Notes: generated by a model from the sequence alone, not told the origin. DNA of 24,245 nt from Prevotella sp. UBA4339 (GCA_002393725.1 DGTJ01000103.1:1-24245), one strand, 5' to 3'; counted from the first letter of the stretch, positions 7,271-15,219 are shown. Made by a program: numbers and translations.

Positions 7271-7320
7271 TTTGTTATAGCTTTTGTTGATTATGTCTCT
7301 TGTCTTGTCTTATCTTGGCG

Positions 7321-7351
7321 CAAAGATAATAAAAAAAACGTAAACCGCAAA
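7321..7351 (-). promoter_or_regulatory. Consensus promoter of the peroxidase-nitroreductase gene
   Basis: On the minus strand TTTG (7351-7348), 19 bp, TATCTTTG (7328-7321): an exact match to the Bacteroidota primary promoter. It lies 50 bp upstream of the start codon. Confidence 0.75.
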
Positions 7352-7429
7352 AGATATGGAATATTTCTTTGTTTTCATAAACAATCCTAATTGTCAGTGC
7401 ATTAATGCATGAGTTTGTCTAATAATGCT

Positions 7430-7437
7430 TACCTTTG
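7430..7437 (+). promoter_or_regulatory. -7 element of the AlkZ-related gene
   Basis: TACCTTTG fits TAnnTTTG and is 28 bp before the ATG at 7466. It decides the start: the longer frame's ATG at 7409 lies upstream of this promoter and would not be in the transcript. Confidence 0.55.
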
Positions 7438-7465
7438 TCGGCAAATTATAAAATTAGATTATACA

Positions 7466-8140
7466 ATGTTTGAACAGACAGAGAAGATACACAGTTGTCC
7501 GCAACTGATGGATTATATCAAGGAAGTGGGTTTCCTGCCTTTACTGGATAGTGGCATTGCAGGATATTCCGCAGAGGATATTGTGGATGAGGAATGCCGT
7601 TATGTGGTATTTCCTGATGGTGGCTGGGACTGGCCATTGTGGAAGTGGAAAGGTCCTATCGTGCAGGAGGGATTCTGTGTGTATGGCAAGTTTTTTGCCG
7701 GTAAGGCAGGATTTATCACTCGTGAGTGGTGGCCTGACTTCTGCAACTATCGCCGCAGCAAGTATCCTGCTCCTGCCGAGGGTAGCATAGAGGATACAAT
7801 CTTGTTCACTCTACAGGAGCAGGGTAGCCGGATAACTCGCGAGCTGCGTGCTGCCTGTGGCTTTACTGGCCCTAAGATGCGCAGTAAGTTCGACAGTTAT
7901 ATTACGCGTTTGCAGATGGCTTGCCGCATTGTCACCGAAGATTTCGTTTATCCGCGTGACAAGCATAATAACGAGTACGGCTGGGGCTGGGCTTTACTTA
8001 CTACTCCAGAACAGCTTCTGGGGCATGACAGTTTCTGTTGCCAGCGTTCGCCAGAAGAGTCATACAGGCGTCTGGAAGAGCACTTCCGCGAGATATTGCC
8101 TGATGCTACTGCCAAACAGATAGCTAAACTGATAGGATAG
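7466..8140 (+). CDS. AlkZ-related winged-helix protein
   Basis: A 224-residue soluble protein starting MFEQTEKIHSCPQLMDYIKE. It has a Trp-rich N-terminal half (FPDGGWDWPLWKWKGP at about 52-67, FITREWWPDF at about 87-96). The second half looks like tandem winged-helix modules (EDTILFTLQEQGSRITREL, then RSKFDSYITRLQMACRIV). This pattern matches proteins annotated in Bacteroidales as AlkZ-related, after the DNA glycosylase AlkZ/YcaQ of the HTH_42 group. It is much shorter than AlkZ itself (about 400 residues), and I do not see a certain catalytic motif, so glycosylase activity should not be assumed. It is monocistronic, divergent from the peroxidase fusion and convergent with gyrB. A role in DNA repair or as a regulator is inference. 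Confidence 0.6.
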   Translation: MFEQTEKIHSCPQLMDYIKEVGFLPLLDSGIAGYSAEDIVDEECRYVVFPDGGWDWPLWKWKGPIVQEGFCVYGKFFAGKAGFITREWWPDFCNYRRSKYPAPAEGSIEDTILFTLQEQGSRITRELRAACGFTGPKMRSKFDSYITRLQMACRIVTEDFVYPRDKHNNEYGWGWALLTTPEQLLGHDSFCCQRSPEESYRRLEEHFREILPDATAKQIAKLIG

Positions 8141-8152
8141 CTAAAAAATACG

Positions 8153-8192
8153 GGCGGAGCCTGTCGTATGATAAGATAAGACAAGCTCCGCC
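8153..8192. terminator. Bidirectional terminator between the AlkZ-related gene and gyrB
   Basis: GGCGGAGC and GCTCCGCC form an 8-bp GC-rich stem, extended inward by TGTC/GACA after one mismatch. On the minus strand the stem is followed by CGTATTTTTTAG, a good T-run for ending gyrB. The plus-strand side is weaker. Confidence 0.7.
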
Positions 8193-8214
8193 TAATATGT
8201 TATTAATGTAATCC

Positions 8215-10191
8215 TTATGCGTCGATATTAGCGTAGGTGGCGTTCTTCTCGATGAACTCACGGCGTGGCTCCACGTCATCACCCATAAGCATTGAGAAAA
8301 TCTCGTCTGCTTCAGCGGCATTCTCTATAGAAACCTGCTTGAGCAGGCGGTTCTCAGGATTCATGGTAGTCTCCCAAAGCTGCTCTGGGTTCATCTCACC
8401 AAGACCTTTGTATCGCTGAGTATGAAGTGCTGTAGCATTCTCATCACCAGCCACATACTTGTCGATGAATGCCTGACGCTGCTGCTCAGTGTAGCAGTAC
8501 TCAGAGAATTTCTTGTATGTACACTTGTAAAGTGGTGGTGTGGCGATATAGAGGTGTCCACCCTGAATCACCTGTGGCATGAAGCGGTAGAAGAGTGTCA
8601 TGATCAGTGTGTCGATGTGAGAACCATCGACATCGGCATCGGTCATGATAATGATCTTATCGTAGCGCAGCTTGTCGATATTTGCCTCACGGTCGCCTTC
8701 GCCATCCACGCCGAAGCGAACACCGATGCTCTGGATGATGTTCATTACCGACTCTGCCTCGAAGACACGATGCCACTGAACCTTCTCTACATTCAGGATC
8801 TTACCGCGCAGTGGCAGGATGGCCTGGAAATGACGGTCACGACCCTGCTTGGCAGAACCGCCGGCGGAGTCTCCCTCGACGAGGAATATCTCACATTCCT
8901 TAGGATCCTTGTTTGAGCAGTCAGCGAGCTTGCCTGGCAGGCCACCACCGGTCATCGGATTCTTGCGCTGTACGCTCTCACGAGCCTTACGGGCTGCGAT
9001 ACGGGCTGTGGCAGCAAGAACTACCTTGTCGCAGATTAGTTTTGCCTCCTTGGGGTGCTCCTCCAGATAGTTGCTCAAAGCCTCGCCTACGGCCTGCTGA
9101 ACAGCTCCAGCGACTTCGCTGTTGCCCAGCTTCGTCTTTGTCTGACCCTCGAACTGAGGCTCGGCTACCTTGATGGAGATAACAGCAGAGAGTCCCTCGC
9201 GGAAATCTTCACCGGCAATCTCAATCTTGGCTTTCTCAATCTGCTTGGAGATCTGAGGATCGGCATCAGCGTAAGCCTTAAGAGTACGTGTGAGGGCAGC
9301 GCGGAAGCCCATCAGATGGGTACCGCCCTCTATAGTGTTGATATTGTTTACGTAAGAGTGGATATTCTCCGAGTAGTCGGTATTGTACATCACAGCCACT
9401 TCGATGGGAGTGCCCTGCTTCTCGGTCTTCAGGTAGATGACATCGTCGAAGAGGTGGGTGCGATGACGGTCTACATAGCGCACAAACTCCTTCAGACCGT
9501 CTTTGGCATGGAATACTTCAGGCTCTTTCAGATTGCCTTCCTCGTCAGGGCGAAGATCGGTGAGGGTGATGGTAATGCCTGCATTCAGATATGCCAGCTC
9601 GCGCATACGGCGGGCTATGATGTCATATTTGTATTCTGTGGTAGTGAAGATAGTGGCATCTGGCCAGAACTGCTGACGAGTACCAGTCTTGTCTGTATCA
9701 CCTACAATCTTTACGTCATACAGAGGCTTGCCCTTTTCGTATTCCTGCTGATAGATATGACCATTGCGGAACACCTGTGACATCATGTGGGTGGAGAGTG
9801 CATTTACGCAACTTACACCTACACCGTGAAGACCGCCGGAAACCTTATATGAACCTTTGTCGAACTTACCTCCTGCATGAAGCACTGTCATTACAACCTC
9901 AAGGGCGCTCTTATGCATCTTCTCATGCTCGTCTACAGGGATACCACGTCCGTCGTCCTGAACAGTGATAGAGTTATCTTCGTTAATTGTTACTTCAATA
10001 TGTGTGCAGTATCCGGCCATTGCCTCGTCGATAGAGTTGTCGACGGTCTCATTGACCAGGTGGTGAAGTCCTTTCTCGCTGATGTCGCCAATATACATGG
10101 CAGGGCGCTTACGTACAGCCTCTAGACCCTCGAGAACCTGAATGTTACTCGCGGAATAATTCTGTTCTTGATTCAGTTGTTCGTCTGTCAT
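8215..10191 (-). CDS. gyrB: DNA gyrase subunit B
   Basis: A 658-residue GyrB of normal length for Bacteroidota. The GHKL ATPase domain is at about 12-220, with NETVDNSIDEA (Glu48, Asn52), QDDGRGIPV at 78-86 and the ATP-lid Gly-rich segment GGLHGVGVSCVNALS at 119-133. A transducer domain follows at about 225-400. The TOPRIM domain has VEGDSAGGSAKQGRD (Glu440) and MTDADVDGSHID (Asp518, Asp520, Asp522), which bind the catalytic Mg2+. The C-terminal QRYKGLGEMNPEQLWETTMN at about 592-611 is characteristic of type IIA B subunits. With GyrA it introduces negative supercoils using ATP. The Met start MTDEQLNQEQNYSASNIQVL is supported by the promoter 27 bp upstream. It lies downstream of rpsT but is separated from it by a strong terminator, so it has its own promoter. 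The long antisense frames across it are shadows. Confidence 0.97.
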   Translation of the reverse strand: MTDEQLNQEQNYSASNIQVLEGLEAVRKRPAMYIGDISEKGLHHLVNETVDNSIDEAMAGYCTHIEVTINEDNSITVQDDGRGIPVDEHEKMHKSALEVVMTVLHAGGKFDKGSYKVSGGLHGVGVSCVNALSTHMMSQVFRNGHIYQQEYEKGKPLYDVKIVGDTDKTGTRQQFWPDATIFTTTEYKYDIIARRMRELAYLNAGITITLTDLRPDEEGNLKEPEVFHAKDGLKEFVRYVDRHRTHLFDDVIYLKTEKQGTPIEVAVMYNTDYSENIHSYVNNINTIEGGTHLMGFRAALTRTLKAYADADPQISKQIEKAKIEIAGEDFREGLSAVISIKVAEPQFEGQTKTKLGNSEVAGAVQQAVGEALSNYLEEHPKEAKLICDKVVLAATARIAARKARESVQRKNPMTGGGLPGKLADCSNKDPKECEIFLVEGDSAGGSAKQGRDRHFQAILPLRGKILNVEKVQWHRVFEAESVMNIIQSIGVRFGVDGEGDREANIDKLRYDKIIIMTDADVDGSHIDTLIMTLFYRFMPQVIQGGHLYIATPPLYKCTYKKFSEYCYTEQQRQAFIDKYVAGDENATALHTQRYKGLGEMNPEQLWETTMNPENRLLKQVSIENAAEADEIFSMLMGDDVEPRREFIEKNATYANIDA

Positions 10192-10217
10192 TTTAGTATT
10201 TCTAATAAATTTGGATG

Positions 10218-10225
10218 CAAAGGTA
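10218..10225 (-). promoter_or_regulatory. -7 element of the gyrB promoter
   Basis: On the minus strand TACCTTTG fits TAnnTTTG. The expected -33 position (about 10245-10248) has no clean TTTG and falls at the centre of a perfect palindrome. Confidence 0.65.
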
Positions 10226-10237
10226 CGAAAAAATATT

Positions 10238-10258
10238 CAGATAAACGTAGTTTATCTG
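10238..10258. promoter_or_regulatory. Palindrome over the -33 region of gyrB
   Basis: CAGATAAAC and GTTTATCTG are exact inverted copies separated by 3 bp (GTA). The centre coincides with the expected -33 position, so it could be a protein-binding operator. It could instead fold as a hairpin in read-through RNA from rpsT, followed by AATATTTTTT. Confidence 0.5.
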
Positions 10259-10279
10259 CTAAAAAACAATAAAAATAAA

Positions 10280-10303
10280 ACCGCAATCCTGAAGGGTTGC
10301 GGT
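10280..10303 (-). terminator. Rho-independent terminator of rpsT
   Basis: A 10-bp stem (ACCGCAATCC / GGGTTGCGGT, one G-T pair) closes a 4-base loop. On the minus strand it is followed by TTTATTTTTATTG. It ends transcription 26 bp after the rpsT stop. Confidence 0.85.
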
Positions 10304-10328
10304 CTCTGTGTCAATATGTAGGAATAAC

Positions 10329-10583
10329 TTATCCCAGTTTGTTGACGTGCTGAGCAAGGCTTGACTTCAAGTTAGCTGCCTTGTTCTTGTGGATGATGTT
10401 TGTCTTGGCCAACTTGTCAAGCATCTTCTGTACCTTTGGATAAAGTGCAGCAGCCTCTTCCTTGTTGGTCATAGCGCGCAGCTTGCGCACAGCGTTACGC
10501 ATTGTCTTTGCGTAGTAGTGGTTGTGAAGCGCCCTTTTCTCAGTCTGGCGGATTCTCTTCACGGATGACTTGTGATTTGCCAT
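10329..10583 (-). CDS. rpsT: 30S ribosomal protein S20
   Basis: An 84-residue basic helical protein of the expected length: MANHKSSVKRIRQTEKRALH opening, RNAVRKLRAMTNKEEA in the middle, IIHKNKAANLKSSLAQHVNK at the end. These are the S20 hallmarks for binding the 5' domain of 16S rRNA. It lies 146 bp downstream of tRNA-Glu on the same strand. No separate TAnnTTTG promoter is evident in that gap, so it is probably read from the tRNA promoter. The leader holds a hairpin (10650-10679) that could serve in regulation or RNA processing. A strong terminator follows. Confidence 0.97.
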   Translation of the reverse strand: MANHKSSVKRIRQTEKRALHNHYYAKTMRNAVRKLRAMTNKEEAAALYPKVQKMLDKLAKTNIIHKNKAANLKSSLAQHVNKLG

Positions 10584-10729
10584 TTCTTAATTTTAATTTT
10601 TAATTGTTTAACTTAAAGCTTATGGGTCTTGCTCCTTTCGGATGCCCTGGGCGGACTCTTTTTTTGAGAATCCTCCGCCACCGTTTCCGATTGCTCAGTA
10701 GCACGTGGCTGTGCAGATGACGGATTTAA
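10584..10729 (-). promoter_or_regulatory. rpsT leader region with hairpin
   Basis: Between tRNA-Glu and rpsT there is no gene. On the minus strand GGCGGA (10679-10674) pairs with TCCGCC (10655-10650) around an A-rich loop, with an inner CTC/GAG helix and an asymmetric bulge. The hairpin lacks a following T-run, so it is not a normal terminator. It may be an r-protein leader or a processing site for the tRNA-mRNA transcript. The 40 bases before the ATG are very AT-rich. Confidence 0.4.
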
Positions 10730-10804
10730 TGGTAGTCCCTAGGAGAGTCGAACTCCTCTTTAGAGAATGAAAATCTCTCGTCCTAACCGATAGACGAAGG
10801 GACC
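10730..10804 (-). tRNA. tRNA-Glu (anticodon TTC), CCA encoded
   Basis: Read on the minus strand, the 5' end GGTCCCT pairs with AGGGACT (one G-T at the first pair). The anticodon arm is AGAGA, loop TTTTCAT, TCTCT, giving anticodon TTC. The T arm is AGGAG, loop TTCGACT, CTCCT. The discriminator A is followed by an encoded CCA (10732-10730). The D arm contains TATCGGTTAGG. All arms are present and normal in length, so it should be functional. It lies upstream of rpsT on the same strand. Confidence 0.95.
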
Positions 10805-10824
10805 AATAAGGCTAAAAGCGGGTG

Positions 10825-10856
10825 CAAAGGTACTGCTTTTTATCGAATCCACCAAA
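10825..10856 (-). promoter_or_regulatory. Promoter of tRNA-Glu and probably rpsT
   Basis: On the minus strand TTTG (10856-10853), 20 bp, TACCTTTG (10832-10825). The -7 element lies 20 bp before the tRNA 5' end. Confidence 0.7.
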
Positions 10857-10927
10857 TTTTCCTGATAAAAAATGCACTTTTTACATGAACTTTAGCCTTT
10901 TGCCTTTCTTACTTCCGCTTTTTTTTG

Positions 10928-10935
10928 TAATTTTG
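10928..10935 (+). promoter_or_regulatory. -7 element of recO, close to the start codon
   Basis: TAATTTTG fits TAnnTTTG, and the recO ATG follows only 7 bp after it. The nearest TTTG upstream (10899-10902) is 25 bp away, so the -33 element is poor. Confidence 0.5.
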
Positions 10936-10942
10936 CAAGCGT

Positions 10943-11668
10943 ATGTTGACAAAGACCCAGGCCATTGTGCTGCATTCGATCAAGTATGGTGAGACGAGAC
11001 TTATTGTGGATATGTTCACCAGAAGTAATGGAAGACTTTCGTTTATCGTTAGTCTGCCCAAAAGTCCTAAGTCGAAAGTCAAGAAACAGTATTTCCAACC
11101 TCTTACTATGTTGGAGATAGAGACGGATGTAAGGCCCAGGCTTCAGTTGCAGAAGTTGAAGGATGTAAGAATCATATCGCCATACGAGAGTATCCCTTTT
11201 AACCCTCATAAGTTGTCTGTCTCTCTCTTTGTGGCAGAGTTCTTATATTATTCTCTTAGAGGTGAGCAGCAGAACATCCCTCTGTATGATTACTTGTCTA
11301 ACAGTCTCCTTTGGCTTGACACTCAGGATGTTCATTTTGCCAATTTCCACCTTGTATTCCTGATGCGCATGAGCCGTTTTCTGGGGTTCTATCCGAATGT
11401 TGAGCATTACCGGGCAGGCTATTACTTTGATCTTAGGGAGAGTATGTTTTGTGCTCAGCCACCGGTGCATCGTGATTTCCTTCTTCCTCATGAGGCAGAG
11501 AAGATACAGCTTATGCTGCGAATGGACTATCCTACTATGCATATCTTCAAGATGTCGCATAAAGAGCGTGGCAGGCTAATAGAAGTTGTACTTCAGTACT
11601 ATCGCCTGCATCTGCCTGATTTCCCCGAACTTAAGTCGCTTGACGTGCTTAGGGAGCTATACCAATGA
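10943..11668 (+). CDS. recO: DNA repair protein RecO
   Basis: A 241-residue protein of typical RecO length. The N-terminal OB fold is at residues 1-80 (MLTKTQAIVLHSIKYGETRL, then VDMFTRSNGRLSFIVSLPKS). The helical C-terminal half has VAEFLYYSLRGEQQNIPLYD, RMSRFLGFYPNV and MSHKERGRLIEVVLQYYRLH. RecO binds single-stranded DNA and, with RecR, helps load RecA in the RecF pathway. The zinc-binding cysteines seen in some RecO proteins are absent (only one Cys, in FCAQPP), which is common in this phylum. The start is supported by family alignment at MLTKTQ. It diverges from the tRNA-Glu/rpsT unit and is transcribed alone. Confidence 0.93.
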   Translation: MLTKTQAIVLHSIKYGETRLIVDMFTRSNGRLSFIVSLPKSPKSKVKKQYFQPLTMLEIETDVRPRLQLQKLKDVRIISPYESIPFNPHKLSVSLFVAEFLYYSLRGEQQNIPLYDYLSNSLLWLDTQDVHFANFHLVFLMRMSRFLGFYPNVEHYRAGYYFDLRESMFCAQPPVHRDFLLPHEAEKIQLMLRMDYPTMHIFKMSHKERGRLIEVVLQYYRLHLPDFPELKSLDVLRELYQ

Positions 11669-11675
11669 TGAATTG

Positions 11676-11709
11676 CTCCATGCATAGCCAAAGTTGACGA
11701 TGCATGGAG
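11676..11709. terminator. Hairpin between recO and the symporter operon
   Basis: CTCCATGCAT and ATGCATGGAG form a perfect 10-bp stem with a 14-base loop between two convergent genes. T-runs are missing on both sides, so termination is probable from position but not textbook. Confidence 0.5.
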
Positions 11710-11735
11710 TAATAAGTAAAATGGATCGGTGCTGG

Positions 11736-13124
11736 CTATCCGCGAGCCTCTATCTTCTTGTTGATGTCGTCGATAACCTCGTCGGTAAGCTCATACTTAG
11801 AGATAATGAACATTGCCAGCAGCAGCAGGATTGCAGGAATGACGCATACCAGCCATAGAATTCCCTCCTGGGCCTCAGGTGTCTGCTCGATGACATCAGG
11901 ATTGTATGATACGTAGGCGAGAATAGCTGGAGCCACGACGCTACCCAGTGTCATGCCAGCCTTGAAGAAGATGCCAGTCAGGGCATTTACAATACCGGCG
12001 ATACGCTTGCCGCTTACATATTCACCGTAAGAGATAACCTCTGGAACCAGGGCCCACATGTAACCAGTAGCTACGATGACACCTGTAGACTTTACAAACT
12101 GGGCGATATATACCAGTGTCATACTTGGGTTGTCCATCTTTGCAACGAAGTAGAGGAAAGCCATACCTGCGATAGCGACAGAGAGGAAGATGTAGAACAT
12201 GTTTTTCTTGCCTACCATTTTCTTAATCATAGGTACAAGTGGCATAAAGATAAATGACGGTGCACTGCCGAGTCCCATGAATATAGAGAGCTGATCAGGT
12301 GAACCATGCATATTGCTGTTGATGAAGTATGCTCCAGCGGCATTGCCTATAGACATCATAGCAAAGGCTGTGATGAAGAAGAAGGCGATAATGCGAAGAG
12401 GACGGTTGTGGAAGAACTCCATCCACAGGTCGCTGATCTTTACATTGGCAGCCTCGCTGGCATCCATCACCACGCGCTCCTTACACTGGCTGAAGCAGAA
12501 GAACAGCAGTGCCAGACCTACGAGGGCATAGATTGTCATCGTTGTGAACCATGCTGCGGGGTCTTTGGGCAGTCCCTCTGTAGGTTCGTTGGTGAAGTGG
12601 GCGATGAGTAGGGGAAGGCCAGAACCTACAGCCAGACCACCGCAGTTGGCCATGAACATTCTTACTGATGTCAGGATTGTGATTTCGTCAGTGTCGCGTG
12701 TCAGCGAAGAATTCAGCGCTCCGTATGGCACGTTGATAAAAGTGTAGAGTAATGTCATTGCAATATACGTGACATAAGCGTAGAGCAATGACGGGGCAAA
12801 TCCGTTCCAGAAGCAGAGAATGGCGAATCCTGTGAGTGGTATACCTACGAATACCAGGTATGAGCGGTATTTGCCAAGCTTTGGATTGCTCTTGTCTATA
12901 AGTGTTCCTACTATTGGATCCCAAATTACGTTAGCCACGTTACCTACAGTAAACATTACCGATACGTCAACTGCATTTAGGCCGTAGATGTCGGTGTAGA
13001 AGAACAGCAGGTACATACATGTGGTTTGGAAAATCAGATTCTGCGCCAGGTCGCCCGAACCGAAGCCGATGCGCTGGAGCCAAGAGAGCTTGTAAAAGCC
13101 TTTGTTTTCGTTAGTTGTTGACAT
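11736..13124 (-). CDS. GPH-family sugar:cation symporter (MFS)
   Basis: A 462-residue polytopic membrane protein with about 12 hydrophobic segments. The N-terminal signature of the glycoside-pentoside-hexuronide (MelB-like) family is clear: YKLSWLQRIGFGSGDLAQNL, then FFYTDIYGL, then DPIVGTLIDKSNPKLGKYR between helices 2 and 3. It should import an oligosaccharide or monosaccharide with Na+ or H+ across the inner membrane; the exact sugar cannot be told. It is the second gene of a minus-strand operon, starting 9 bp after the acetylesterase stop, so it probably imports a product of that enzyme. It is homologous to, but clearly different from, the symporter at 15306-16766. Confidence 0.85.
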   Translation of the reverse strand: MSTTNENKGFYKLSWLQRIGFGSGDLAQNLIFQTTCMYLLFFYTDIYGLNAVDVSVMFTVGNVANVIWDPIVGTLIDKSNPKLGKYRSYLVFVGIPLTGFAILCFWNGFAPSLLYAYVTYIAMTLLYTFINVPYGALNSSLTRDTDEITILTSVRMFMANCGGLAVGSGLPLLIAHFTNEPTEGLPKDPAAWFTTMTIYALVGLALLFFCFSQCKERVVMDASEAANVKISDLWMEFFHNRPLRIIAFFFITAFAMMSIGNAAGAYFINSNMHGSPDQLSIFMGLGSAPSFIFMPLVPMIKKMVGKKNMFYIFLSVAIAGMAFLYFVAKMDNPSMTLVYIAQFVKSTGVIVATGYMWALVPEVISYGEYVSGKRIAGIVNALTGIFFKAGMTLGSVVAPAILAYVSYNPDVIEQTPEAQEGILWLVCVIPAILLLLAMFIISKYELTDEVIDDINKKIEARG

Positions 13125-13133
13125 GATTATTAT

Positions 13134-15119
13134 TTATTTATTGATTCTTAATTCGAATGATGACATTGGCAGCCCGGTAAGTGAACGGACGTTGGCTTTC
13201 TTAGGATCGTCCTTCCAAGCATAGCGTACAGAATATACCACACTCTGTGGATGGAATCCTTCGGGCAGAGTCAGTGTGATATGATTTCCGTCGCTTGTGG
13301 CTTCTACATTCTGGAACACCTGGTCGCCGTCGTGGGCTGCCACTTCAAACTCGTAGAGCTTTCCTGGCAGAATTTGCTGGTCGAGGGTGAGGATAATCTT
13401 TTCGCCCTTCACTTCATGAGAAATGATAGTTGGTGAAATATATACCTTTTTATTATTATATACCAGACGGTCAAAGCAAAGGCCGATGCGTTCGGCCACC
13501 TCCTTCTTGCGCAGGGGATGGATGTCGACGGTCTCGCCAAGGTCGTTGATGACGGCAAGTTCGGCTGATGGGTCTTCTGCCGCAACAATGCGTTGTGCCT
13601 CACGAAGCTGTGCCCAGTTGCTCCTGACTGGATTCTCAGGATATGTAATGGGCTGTGGGAATCCTGTCTGCTGACGCCCGTCGTGGTTGGCAAGCTGTAC
13701 GATGCAGAAAGGCATCTGTGGCTGTTGCCAGAGGTCGCGCCAGCAGCCCATCATCTTCTTCAGATAGTCGGTGTATGGTGCAGGATTGCCAGTGTTTGAT
13801 TCTCCCTGATACCATACAACTCCAGAGACGGAATAGGGAGCGAGAGGGTGGACAACAGCATTGTAGAGTGTTGTGGGCTGATTCTGCAGTGATATATCGC
13901 CACTTGGGCATGAAGGCATTTCTGCCCCAACATGCATCTTCCATGTCTGGCTGAGGGGAATTATGTCTTTTGGCATGGGATTCTGAGAGAATCGGTCTTC
14001 GCCGAAGGCAATGAGATATGGCTTTTCAGGGATGAAGTGTGCCATTCCGTATTTGTTGATAAAGCGTACGGCAATCACGTTGTCGCCTTCTTTGAGAAGT
14101 CCTTCTGGGATATCATATCTGCGTGGAGGATATTGGTAGTAAGTGTGCCCGATTTCCTTTCCGTTGAGGTATGTTATGTCTTGGTCGAAAAGGGTACCTA
14201 ATAAAAGCCTTGCCGGCTTCCCTGCATGTTCCTTGTCAATGTTTATGTGCTGGCGGAGCCATACACTTCCGACGCCCCTCCAGGTCCAGTTGGCTTGGTT
14301 TATGGTCTGCCAGTCGGAGTCCTTATAGCTTGGGAGGGGGAAGAATCGCGTGCCATCAATCTTGTCCAGAAGCTGTTCCCACTGTCTTGAAGCCTCGATG
14401 TTAGCCTTAGTCTGAGCCTTTATGTATTCGTCGTTCTGATAGAAAGCAACTTTCTTGATAAGCATCGGATAGTCTCTCATCAGCGAGTCGGTGGATATCC
14501 AAGCTTCGATGGGTGTGCCTCCCCAGCTGTTTACGATGATGCCTTGTGGCACGTTAGTCTTCTCGAACATACGCTTGCCGAGAAAGTATCCCACGGCAGA
14601 AAACTGCCAGGCGTTCTGCTTGTTGACAGGCTTCCAGTTGATGTTTGTGTCTTTGATGTCATCCCTCACGCCATGAGTGTCGGTATCATTCTGTACGCGG
14701 AAAAGTCGTATGTTGGTATTTTCGTAGGAATCAATCTCCTTTGTGTACTGAGGATATACACGTTCTATTGTGACGTCAATGTTGGATTGTCCTGAACAGA
14801 GCCAGACGTCACCGATGAGGATGTCGGTGAAGGTTGGAAGGCGATGGGTGTCGCTGTATACTTCCATCGTGTATGGGCCTCCGGCCTTCATCTTCGGGAG
14901 GTCTATGCGCCACTTGCCTGCTGAGTCTGCGGTAGCGTAGTAGCGCTTTTTGTTGAATTGGATGGTTACGGTTTCTCCTGCGTCAGCCTTCCCCCAAACA
15001 GGTATAGGCTTGCCACGCTGAAGCACCATACCCGACTGAAATAGTTTAGGGAGACTAACCTTAGCCTCCAGGAGCGAGGCACACATAAGTGCCATGCAAA
15101 GAATAGCCAATTTCTTCAT
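13134..15119 (-). CDS. Secreted SASA-domain carbohydrate acetylesterase
   Basis: A 661-residue protein from the ATG at 15119. The frame is open upstream, but that start would put 38 odd residues before a good signal peptide (MKKLAILCMALMCASLLEA). A beta-sandwich segment (residues about 21-100, VLQRGKPIPVWGKADAGE) is followed by the SGNH/SASA core: LCSGQSN with nucleophile Ser112, NSWGGTPIEAW at 197-207, WYQGESN at 436-442 and DIHP at 532-535 supplying Asp and His. A jelly-roll insertion lies at about 275-375 (WTWRGVGSVWLRQHINID). The family is named for sialate O-acetylesterase, but members in polysaccharide loci, including relatives grouped in CE20, deacetylate plant glycans. Beside GH28 and GH43, removal of acetyl groups from a pectic or xylose-bearing glycan is likelier than sialate. 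It is first in an operon with a symporter. Confidence 0.85.
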   Translation of the reverse strand: MKKLAILCMALMCASLLEAKVSLPKLFQSGMVLQRGKPIPVWGKADAGETVTIQFNKKRYYATADSAGKWRIDLPKMKAGGPYTMEVYSDTHRLPTFTDILIGDVWLCSGQSNIDVTIERVYPQYTKEIDSYENTNIRLFRVQNDTDTHGVRDDIKDTNINWKPVNKQNAWQFSAVGYFLGKRMFEKTNVPQGIIVNSWGGTPIEAWISTDSLMRDYPMLIKKVAFYQNDEYIKAQTKANIEASRQWEQLLDKIDGTRFFPLPSYKDSDWQTINQANWTWRGVGSVWLRQHINIDKEHAGKPARLLLGTLFDQDITYLNGKEIGHTYYQYPPRRYDIPEGLLKEGDNVIAVRFINKYGMAHFIPEKPYLIAFGEDRFSQNPMPKDIIPLSQTWKMHVGAEMPSCPSGDISLQNQPTTLYNAVVHPLAPYSVSGVVWYQGESNTGNPAPYTDYLKKMMGCWRDLWQQPQMPFCIVQLANHDGRQQTGFPQPITYPENPVRSNWAQLREAQRIVAAEDPSAELAVINDLGETVDIHPLRKKEVAERIGLCFDRLVYNNKKVYISPTIISHEVKGEKIILTLDQQILPGKLYEFEVAAHDGDQVFQNVEATSDGNHITLTLPEGFHPQSVVYSVRYAWKDDPKKANVRSLTGLPMSSFELRINK

Positions 15120-15148
15120 ATCTTTATCAAAGTGTACGAATTTTGTTG

Positions 15149-15156
15149 CAAAAATA
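15149..15156 (-). promoter_or_regulatory. Candidate -7 element of the esterase operon
   Basis: On the minus strand TATTTTTG fits TAnnTTTG, 29 bp before the ATG at 15119. No clear -33 element is visible, which suits an activator-dependent promoter. Confidence 0.4.
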
Positions 15157-15167
15157 ACAAAAAAGTG

Positions 15168-15219
15168 TGATGAAAAGGCGAAAAATATCATTTTTCTTAT
15201 GTGATGAAACATGATGAAA
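15168..15219. repeat. Three direct copies of TGATGAAA between divergent operons
   Basis: TGATGAAA occurs at 15168-15175, 15202-15209 and 15212-15219. The first two copies share the longer form GTGATGAAA. They lie between the two divergent promoters and could be binding sites for a shared regulator. Confidence 0.35.

Noticed and set aside
7409..7465. 19-residue N-terminal extension of the AlkZ-related protein
   Set aside because: The -7 element at 7430-7437 lies inside it, so the ATG at 7409 would be upstream of the transcript.
9055..9780. 241-codon plus-strand frame opposite gyrB
   Set aside because: Antisense to conserved gyrB sequence, no family features and no promoter.
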